Part shown: positions 6,758 to 12,766 of the stretch, in pieces
Position numbering within the stretch: position 1 is the first letter of the stretch
Layout of the letters: every line of letters begins with the position of its first letter
Assembly (NCBI GenBank): GCA_033722075.1
Contig: JAWVZU010000094.1
Location: 1-12,766, forward strand
Direction of reading: 5' to 3'
DNA from: JAWVZU01 sp033722075
GTDB taxonomy: Bacteria > Pseudomonadota > Gammaproteobacteria > Xanthomonadales > SZUA-38
Length of the DNA: 12,766 nt
Position numbers and translations under genes: made by a program
The notes under the pieces: model-generated
Told to the model about the DNA's origin: nothing
What the model saw: only the letters and a program-made list of their open reading frames with translations
Database searches by the model: none

Positions 6758-8733
6758 GAGTGCCGACCATGCGCCGAACCCTGATCGCCTGCCTGCTGTT
6801 CTTCGTCACCACCATCTCGGGCGCTCAGCAGAACCATAGCCTGAATCTCCAGGACGCGGACATCCAGGCGTTGATCGCCACCGTTTCCGAGATCACGGGC
6901 AAGAGCTTCATCGTCGATCCGCGGGTCGGCGACACCAAGGTCACCGTCATTTCCAGCAAGTCCATGACGCCGGAGGAGATCTACGCGGTCTTCGAATCGG
7001 TCCTGCGGGTCCACGGCTATGCCGCCGTCCCGGCCGGCGACTTCACCAAGATCGTGCCCGATGCGGTCGGTCACCAAGACACCATCCCGACCCGAACCAA
7101 CGGTGGCTACAACGACGATGCTCTGGTCACCCAGATCGTCGAAGTCCAGCACGTCCCGGCCACCGAACTGGTTACCCTGCTGCGGCCGCTGATCCCCCAG
7201 AACGGGCACATCGTGGCGCACTCCGGCAGCAACGTCCTGGTCATTTCCGACCGGGCCGGCAACGTGGACCGCCTGCTCAAGATCATTCGCCGGATCGACA
7301 CGGCCGGCGGCGAGGACATCGAAGTGATTCCGCTGCAGCACGCGCGGGCTACCGAAGTGGTCCGGACGCTGAACATGTTGAACGCGGAAACCCCGCAGGG
7401 CGGCGGCGCCAAGGTGATCTCGGATGAACGCACCAACAGCGTGCTATTGTCCGGCGACCCCGGATCCCGCCTGCGATTCAAGACCCTGATCACCCACCTG
7501 GACACGCCGCTGGAAAGCGGGGCGACGCAGGTCATCTATCTTCGCTACGCGGATGCGGACAGCCTGGTGCCCCTGCTGCAGAACGTCGGCAAGCTGGCCG
7601 GCGGCGATGGCGCAGCGGATGATTCGTCGGTCACCATCCAGGCCCACGCGGACACCAATGCGCTGGTCGTGTCCGCTCCGCCGGCGGTGTTCCGGGAGAT
7701 TGCCGGGATCGTTCGCCAGCTCGACATCCGGCGCCAGCAGGTCCTGGTGGAGGCGATCATCGCGGAAGTCTCCAGCGACCTGTCCAAGGAACTGGGGGTG
7801 CAATGGCAGGCCACGGAACTCAACTCGCTGAATGACTCCGGGGTGATCGGCGGAAGCAACTTCCCGACCAATTTCGGTGCGGGCCCGGGTATCCTCGGCA
7901 TCACTCCAACGGAAGACGGGCTGGTCAGCCTCGGCGGCCTGGCGCCCGGCCTCAACCTGGGCTACCTGTCCGGAACCGTGCGTATCCAGACCGGTACCGA
8001 CGGAAGCGGCAACCCCGTTTTTCGGGAAGTACCGCAGCTGGGCGCTCTGGTGAGCGCCCTCGACGCCGATGCCGGCACGAATGTCCTGTCGACCCCCTCC
8101 ATCGTCACCCTGGATCACCAGGAGGCGATCATCAATGTCGGCCAGGAAGTGCCGTTCATTACCGGCCAGTTCACCAACACCGGCGCCAACAATGCCTCGG
8201 TCAACCCCTTCCAGACCATCGAACGGCGCGACGTCGGCCTGACCTTGACCGTGACGCCGCACATCAACGAGGGGGATACGGTGGTCATGGATATCGCCCA
8301 GGAGGTCTCCAGCCTCTCGCCGCAGGGCGGCGCGGTGGACCTGATCACCAACACCCGGGAAGTTTCCACCACGGTCATGGTGCCCGACCAGGGCATCCTG
8401 GTGCTGGGCGGGTTGATGGACGAGGACCTGAAGGAAACGGTCCGGAAGGTTCCGGGCCTGGGCGACATCCCGGTGGTCGGCAACCTGTTCAAGTTCCGCT
8501 CGGCAACCAAGGTGAAACGCAATCTGATGATCTTCATCCGCCCGCGCATCCTGCGGGACCGGGCCAGCACCGATGCCATCACCGGGGCCAAGTACAATTA
8601 CATGCGCGCCCAGCAGCTCGACGCCCGGGACAATTACGAGGGCTTGATGGAGCGGGAACAGCTGCCCATCCTGCCCGACCTGGACGATTACCTTAACAAG
8701 GACGCGGAACAGGGCGCGCGCGACGAACCGTAG
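6754..8733 (+). CDS. gspD: Type II secretion system secretin GspD
   Basis: A 659-residue outer-membrane secretin forming the multimeric exit pore. A signal peptide covers about 1-24 (hydrophobic core LIACLLFFVTTI, likely cut after SGA). Periplasmic domains follow: N0 (about 27-105, SLNLQDADIQALI), N1 (about 127-185), N2 (about 190-250), N3 (about 258-325). The secretin core runs about 330-600, with VLVEAIIAEVS, LSTPSIVTLDHQEA, VGQEVPFITGQ, and the closing GLGDIPVVGNLFK (568-580) and LMIFIRPRILRD. The tail after the core is about 57 residues and does not resemble the PulD/OutD pilotin-binding S-domain as I know it. The protein may therefore follow the XcpQ/EpsD assembly style. ATG 6754 overlaps the gspC stop; M6 at 6769 is an alternative start. 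Confidence 0.96.
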   Translation: MRVPTMRRTLIACLLFFVTTISGAQQNHSLNLQDADIQALIATVSEITGKSFIVDPRVGDTKVTVISSKSMTPEEIYAVFESVLRVHGYAAVPAGDFTKIVPDAVGHQDTIPTRTNGGYNDDALVTQIVEVQHVPATELVTLLRPLIPQNGHIVAHSGSNVLVISDRAGNVDRLLKIIRRIDTAGGEDIEVIPLQHARATEVVRTLNMLNAETPQGGGAKVISDERTNSVLLSGDPGSRLRFKTLITHLDTPLESGATQVIYLRYADADSLVPLLQNVGKLAGGDGAADDSSVTIQAHADTNALVVSAPPAVFREIAGIVRQLDIRRQQVLVEAIIAEVSSDLSKELGVQWQATELNSLNDSGVIGGSNFPTNFGAGPGILGITPTEDGLVSLGGLAPGLNLGYLSGTVRIQTGTDGSGNPVFREVPQLGALVSALDADAGTNVLSTPSIVTLDHQEAIINVGQEVPFITGQFTNTGANNASVNPFQTIERRDVGLTLTVTPHINEGDTVVMDIAQEVSSLSPQGGAVDLITNTREVSTTVMVPDQGILVLGGLMDEDLKETVRKVPGLGDIPVVGNLFKFRSATKVKRNLMIFIRPRILRDRASTDAITGAKYNYMRAQQLDARDNYEGLMEREQLPILPDLDDYLNKDAEQGARDEP

Positions 8734-8737
8734 CGCG

Positions 8738-10228
8738 ATGGCAACCGGCATGAAAGCGCGCGTCGAGCGACCCAGCTTCAGCTTTGCGAAGCGCAACGGC
8801 GCCACCCTCATCGGGTGGGACAACGACATTGCCGAAGTGGCCTTCCGGCGCGGCGCATCGCCACGGGCGCTGGCGGAATTGAAACGCTACCTCGGCGCCG
8901 AACTTCGGGTCCGGCGGATGGAGCCGGGCGAATTCGACGCGCTGCTGCAGCGGCTCTACGAGCATGGCGGCGAAGATGCGCGTCAGATGGCGGCGGACAT
9001 CGGCGACGAGCTCGACCTGGGCCAGATCGCCGACGAGCTGTCCGAACCCGAAGACCTGCTCGAGGCCGACGACGACGCCCCGATCATCCGCCTCATCAAC
9101 GCCCTGCTGACCGAGGCCATCAAGGAGAAGGCCTCGGATATCCACATCGAACCGCTGGAGACGCGGCTGATGGTCCGCTTCCGGGTGGACGGCGTGCTCA
9201 AGGAAGTGCTCTCCCCCCCGCGGAACCTGGCCGGTCTGATCGTCTCGCGGATCAAGGTCATGGCCAAGCTGGACATCGCGGAAAAGCGCGTTCCCCAGGA
9301 CGGGCGGATCTCGCTGCGCATCGCCGGTCGGCCGGTGGATGTGCGGGTCTCGACGATCCCGGCCAGCCACGGCGAGCGCGTGGTGCTGCGGCTCCTCGAC
9401 AAGCAGGCCGGACGCCTGGACCTGCGCCAGCTCGGCATGGAGGAATCGACGCTGGAGCGCATGGCGGAGCTGATCGGCCGTCCCCATGGCATCCTGCTGG
9501 TCACGGGGCCAACCGGCTCGGGCAAGACCACCACCTTGTACGCGGCGCTTGGGCGACTCAATGATCGCAGCCGCAACATCATGACCGTCGAAGATCCCAT
9601 CGAGTACGACATCGACGGCATCGGCCAGACCCAGGTCAACGCCAAGGTCGACATGAGCTTCGCGCGCGGGTTGCGGGCGATCCTCCGCCAGGACCCTGAC
9701 GTGGTGATGGTGGGGGAGATCCGCGACCTGGAAACCGCTCAGATCGCGGTCCAGGCCAGTCTCACCGGCCATCTCGTGCTGTCCACCCTGCATACCAACA
9801 GCGCGATCGGCGCGATCACGCGTCTGCGGGACATGGGGGTCGAGCCCTTTCTGCTGTCATCCAGCCTGATCGGCGTGCTGGCCCAGCGCCTGGTGCGGGT
9901 GCTGGACCCGGAGCGCCGCGAAGCCTACGAGGCATCCGAAGCGGAATGCCGTGCCTTTGGCCAGCCCACCGAGCCACGCCCCACGCTGTACCGCCCGCGC
10001 TCGGACCTGACCGATCGATCGGCCGGTTACAGCGGACGCACCGGCATCTACGAGCTGGTGACGGTAGACGAAGCGCTGCGCCAGCTGATCCACGACGGAG
10101 CCGGTGAGCCGGCGATGGTCCGCCATGTACGCAAGGACACGCCCAGCATCGCGGAAGACGGCTGGCAGAAGGTCCTGGCCGGCGTGACCTCCGTCGAGGA
10201 GGTGTTGCGGGTGACCCGGCAGGAATGA
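8738..10228 (+). CDS. gspE: Type II secretion system ATPase GspE, lacking the tetracysteine motif
   Basis: A 496-residue cytoplasmic hexameric ATPase that powers pseudopilus assembly. Domains: N-terminal N1E-like region (1-105), N2E (about 110-235, SDIHIEP at 133-139), and RecA-like C-domain with Walker A GPTGSGKT (257-264), Asp box TVEDPIEY (283-290), Walker B DVVMVGEIRD (321-330) and His box TGHLVLSTLHTN (343-354). The usual CX2CX29CX2C zinc motif between QRLVR and GYSGRTGIYEL is gone: the four cysteine positions read D390, R393, D423 and D426 with spacing intact, and only C404 remains in the whole protein. All ATPase motifs are kept, so it is probably active. It starts 4 bases after the gspD stop. 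PilB and other paralogues are unlikely given the neighbours. Confidence 0.95.
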   Translation: MATGMKARVERPSFSFAKRNGATLIGWDNDIAEVAFRRGASPRALAELKRYLGAELRVRRMEPGEFDALLQRLYEHGGEDARQMAADIGDELDLGQIADELSEPEDLLEADDDAPIIRLINALLTEAIKEKASDIHIEPLETRLMVRFRVDGVLKEVLSPPRNLAGLIVSRIKVMAKLDIAEKRVPQDGRISLRIAGRPVDVRVSTIPASHGERVVLRLLDKQAGRLDLRQLGMEESTLERMAELIGRPHGILLVTGPTGSGKTTTLYAALGRLNDRSRNIMTVEDPIEYDIDGIGQTQVNAKVDMSFARGLRAILRQDPDVVMVGEIRDLETAQIAVQASLTGHLVLSTLHTNSAIGAITRLRDMGVEPFLLSSSLIGVLAQRLVRVLDPERREAYEASEAECRAFGQPTEPRPTLYRPRSDLTDRSAGYSGRTGIYELVTVDEALRQLIHDGAGEPAMVRHVRKDTPSIAEDGWQKVLAGVTSVEEVLRVTRQE

Positions 10229-10256
10229 TGCCGGGAAGGGCCAACGGGGAGCGCTG

Positions 10257-11465
10257 ATGGGCGCCTACGAATTTCGGGCACTGGACGATCGGGGCCGCGA
10301 ACAGAAGGGGGTCCTGCAAGGCGATACGGCGCGCCAGGTGCGCCAGGTGCTCCGGGACCGGGGGCTCAGTCCGCTGCAGGTCGAAGCCGTCTCGGGCTCC
10401 GGAGCGCGCGCGGGACTACTGGGCGGACAGGGCATATCGAGCGCCGAGCGGGCGCTGATCATTCGTCAGCTGGCCGGATTGCTGGGGGCCGGTCTACCGC
10501 TCGAAGAATCATTGGCCACAGTGGCCGACCAGGCCGAGAAGGCGAGCGCGCGGAAGATCCTGGTCGGTCTGCGCTCGCGGGTGATGGAGGGCCACTCCCT
10601 GTCTGCGGCGATGGGTGACTTTCCGCGCGCCTTCCCAGACCTCTACCAGGCCACCATCGCCGCCGGCGAGCAGAGCGGGCGTCTCGACGCCGTGCTCCTG
10701 CGCCTCGCCGATTATGCAGAGCAGCGCGAGGCTTTCGGGCGCAAGACCGCCCTTGCCCTGCTCTACCCGGTGCTGCTCACGATCGTCGCGCTGGCCGTGG
10801 TCACCGGCCTGCTCGCCTATGTCGTGCCGCAGATCACCGGCGTTTTTGAGGGTTTCGGGGCCGAGCTGCCGCTGCTGACGCGCGCCCTGCTCGCGATCAG
10901 CGGCTTCCTGAGCCGTTACGCCTGGCTGCTGGCCCTCGCGATCGCCCTCGTCGTCGCGGCCGGCTGGCTGGCCTTGCGAGTGCCTGCCATCCGCTTCGAA
11001 CGCGACGGGATGCTGCTGAGGCTTCCGGTGATCGGTCGCCTTTACCGCAGCGCGGAGACCGCCCGCTTCGTCCGCACCCTGAGCATCCTGGTGGGCTCCG
11101 CAGTGCCGCTGCTGGACGCGTTGACCATCGCCTCCCGGGTGGCCCGGAATCGGGTCATCCAGGCTGCCGTCGAAGAGGCTGCCGGCCGGGTACGCGAAGG
11201 CTCCAGCCTGAACCGCGCGCTGGCCAATACCGGGCGCTTCCCCCCGCTGGTCGTGCGCCTCATCGCCGGGGGCGAGAAGAGCGGCAGTCTCGACGAAGTC
11301 CTGGATCGCGCAGCGGATATCGAGGAGCGTGAAGTGGAAACGGCCATGGCTGTCTTCATGGCGGTCCTGGAGCCGGCTTTGATTCTCGTGGTCGGCGCCA
11401 TCGTGCTGCTGATCGTCCTGGCGATTCTCCTTCCCATTTTCCAGCTCAACCAGCTGGTCCGATGA
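10257..11465 (+). CDS. gspF: Type II secretion system inner-membrane platform protein GspF
   Basis: A 402-residue polytopic inner-membrane protein that couples GspE to pseudopilus growth. The N-terminus (MGAYEFRALDDRGREQKGVL) is the conserved GspF opening. Two repeated cytoplasmic helical domains (about 65-165 and 268-365) each carry a GE.SG signature: AAGEQSGRLD (135-144) and AGGEKSGSLDEVLDR (337-351). Membrane segments are at about 165-190, 217-239 and 366-395. GGGGAG-type spacing is good: a GGGGAG ribosome site sits 5 bases before the ATG. The gene lies 28 bases after gspE, and its TGA overlaps the ftsE ATG (ATGA). Genes for the pseudopilins do not follow directly, unlike the usual gspCDEFGHIJKLM order. 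Confidence 0.95.
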   Translation: MGAYEFRALDDRGREQKGVLQGDTARQVRQVLRDRGLSPLQVEAVSGSGARAGLLGGQGISSAERALIIRQLAGLLGAGLPLEESLATVADQAEKASARKILVGLRSRVMEGHSLSAAMGDFPRAFPDLYQATIAAGEQSGRLDAVLLRLADYAEQREAFGRKTALALLYPVLLTIVALAVVTGLLAYVVPQITGVFEGFGAELPLLTRALLAISGFLSRYAWLLALAIALVVAAGWLALRVPAIRFERDGMLLRLPVIGRLYRSAETARFVRTLSILVGSAVPLLDALTIASRVARNRVIQAAVEEAAGRVREGSSLNRALANTGRFPPLVVRLIAGGEKSGSLDEVLDRAADIEEREVETAMAVFMAVLEPALILVVGAIVLLIVLAILLPIFQLNQLVR

Positions 11466-12151
11466 TTCGCTTCGATCGGGTCTACAAGCGCTACCCGGGC
11501 TCCGACGCCCTGTCGGAACTCAGCTTCGAAATCGAAGCCGGAGAAATGGTCTACCTGACCGGCCACTCCGGGGCCGGCAAGTCCACCGTGCTGCGCCTGG
11601 CCGGGGCGCTGGAGCGACCGTCCCGCGGCTCCGTGCTGGTCGACGGAATCAACGCCGGCAAGCTCAGCAGCCGCAGGATTCCTCGCCTGCGCCGGAAGAT
11701 CGGGATGGTGTTCCAGGATCATCGCCTCCTCGCGGACCGGACGATCTTCGACAACGTCGCGCTGCCGCTGGTCATCGCCGGACTCCCGCGGAGGGATCTC
11801 GGTCGCCGCGTGCGTGCGGCCCTGGACCTGGTGGGCCTGCGCGACCGGGAGAAAGCCTTCCCCGCGGCCCTGTCCAGCGGTGAACAGCAGCGGGTGGGCA
11901 TTGCTCGCGCCTTTGTCGGCCGACCTCCGGTGTTGTTGGCCGACGAACCCACCGGAAACCTGGACCCGGAGCTTTCCCGCGACATCATGCGGCTTTTCGC
12001 CAAGCTGAACGAGGCAGGCCTGAGCCTGCTCATCGCCAGCCACGACCTGCCCCTGGTACGAGCCATGGGCAAGCGCGTCCTGGTGCTGCAGGAAGGGCGC
12101 CTCATCGACGACTTCCGACCCGATGGCCGGTCCGAGCGACAGAGCGCCTAA
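11462..12151 (+). CDS. ftsE: Cell division ATP-binding protein FtsE
   Basis: A 229-residue ABC ATPase. With FtsX it forms a membrane complex that, in E. coli, controls peptidoglycan hydrolase activation at the septum. Motifs: Walker A GHSGAGKST (34-42), Q-loop FQDHRLL (Q85), signature LSSGEQQR (137-144), Walker B VLLADEPTG (157-165), D-loop NLDP and H-loop H194 (ASHD). MIRFDRVYKRYPG at the N-terminus and RVGIARAF after the signature are FtsE hallmarks. The first glycine of the usual LSGGEQQ signature is serine here; the second is kept. LolD is a possible alternative, but the following ftsX settles the call. It overlaps gspF by ATGA and is therefore translationally linked to the secretion genes. 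Confidence 0.95.
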   Translation: MIRFDRVYKRYPGSDALSELSFEIEAGEMVYLTGHSGAGKSTVLRLAGALERPSRGSVLVDGINAGKLSSRRIPRLRRKIGMVFQDHRLLADRTIFDNVALPLVIAGLPRRDLGRRVRAALDLVGLRDREKAFPAALSSGEQQRVGIARAFVGRPPVLLADEPTGNLDPELSRDIMRLFAKLNEAGLSLLIASHDLPLVRAMGKRVLVLQEGRLIDDFRPDGRSERQSA

Positions 12152-12766
12152 GTCGGGCGGCAGGCGTCGCCGGATGCGCATCCGCCTGGGCGCATGGATG
12201 GAGAACCATGGGTATACCATCGTGTCCAGCTTCGGCCGCCTTGCGCGCCGTCCGGTTACCACCCTGATGACCCTGATCGTGATCGCGATCGCCCTGGCCA
12301 TGCCTGCCGGCCTGTACCTGCTGCTTGAGAATGCCGCGGAAATGAGCGCGGGCTGGCAGGGGGCGGGACAGGTCAATGTGTTTCTCACCCAGGAGACCGA
12401 TCAGGCCGGCGCGGACGAGGCCGCCGCGGCAATCGCCGCGCTGGAGGAAATCGCTGCCGTCGAAACCGTCTCGCCAGCGCAGGCCCTGGCCGAATTCAAA
12501 GCCGCAAGCGACTTCTCGGATGCCCTGGATGCGCTGGCGGAAAACCCCCTCCCATACGTCCTGCTCGCGGACCTGCAACCCGGCCTGGAAGCGGCCAGAA
12601 TCGGCCCCCTGACAAGCGCCATCGAAGCACGATCGGAGGTCGACTTTGCGCAATTTGATATGCAATGGCTAATCCGCTTTAATGCCATTTTGAGCAGCGT
12701 TGAGCGTCTCATCCACGTCATTGCCGCACTTCTCGTTACCGGCGTTTTACTGATCGTGGGCAACAC
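12123..12766 (+). CDS. ftsX: Cell division protein FtsX (5' part, truncated by window end)
   Basis: The first 214 residues of FtsX, running off the right edge. A basic cytoplasmic N-terminus (GGRRRRMRIR, 12-21) precedes the first membrane helix (about 47-67, TLMTLIVIAIALAMPAGLYLLL). The periplasmic domain (about 68-190) contains QVNVFLTQE (83-91), NPLPYVL (141-147), and EVDFAQFDMQWLIRFNAIL (172-190). The start of the second helix ends in the conserved LLIVGN at the edge. This matches the E. coli FtsX layout. I chose ATG 12123, which overlaps ftsE by 29 bases and gives a basic N-terminal extension as in E. coli. ATG 12174 or 12198 are alternatives, and no start has a clear ribosome site. The last 126 bases are markedly less GC-rich than the rest. 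Confidence 0.92.
   Translation, partial: MAGPSDRAPKSGGRRRRMRIRLGAWMENHGYTIVSSFGRLARRPVTTLMTLIVIAIALAMPAGLYLLLENAAEMSAGWQGAGQVNVFLTQETDQAGADEAAAAIAALEEIAAVETVSPAQALAEFKAASDFSDALDALAENPLPYVLLADLQPGLEAARIGPLTSAIEARSEVDFAQFDMQWLIRFNAILSSVERLIHVIAALLVTGVLLIVGN

Overview
The window looks like a chromosomal segment of a GC-rich gammaproteobacterium. The evidence is the divergent rhlB / trxA-rho block typical of that class, RhlB, TrxA and Rho proteins that follow the enterobacterial versions closely as I recall them, a lipid A acyltransferase and LPS-type genes (outer membrane), and a type II secretion system (T2SS). High GC and tightly packed genes would fit the Xanthomonadales/Lysobacterales-Chromatiales part of the class, but the genus cannot be fixed from sequence alone. 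I see no tRNA, rRNA, CRISPR array, insertion sequence or phage gene.

Layout. (1) Positions 1-2415, plus strand, hold an envelope-glycan cluster: the 3' part of an O-antigen ligase/polymerase-like membrane protein, a WaaE/KdtX-like family 2 glycosyltransferase overlapping it by ATGA, and an LpxL/HtrB-type lipid A acyltransferase. (2) Positions 2418-4312, minus strand, hold rho and, upstream of it, trxA. The acyltransferase and rho genes converge with only 2 bases between their stop codons. The 311-base gap between trxA and rho carries a C-rich, G-poor leader that may be a Rho-loading site for autoregulation. (3) rhlB (4439-5764, plus) is divergent from trxA. (4) Positions 5855-11465, plus strand, hold gspC, gspD, gspE and gspF: inner-membrane clamp, outer-membrane secretin, cytoplasmic ATPase and inner-membrane platform of the T2SS. 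(5) ftsE (11462-12151) overlaps gspF by ATGA and ftsX (12123 to the window end, truncated) overlaps ftsE, so the division ABC transporter appears to be read as part of the gsp operon.

How they work together. The first cluster builds and acylates LPS. Rho, RhlB and thioredoxin are RNA and redox housekeeping. GspCDEF forms the energised core of a secretion machine whose pseudopilin genes (gspG-K) and gspL/M are not in the window. FtsEX normally controls peptidoglycan hydrolases at the septum.

Most genes are ordinary, and I do not see a clearly undescribed system. The best leads are a GspE that has lost all four cysteines of its zinc motif while keeping the exact motif spacing, the coupling of ftsEX to gspF, and the putative rho leader control region.
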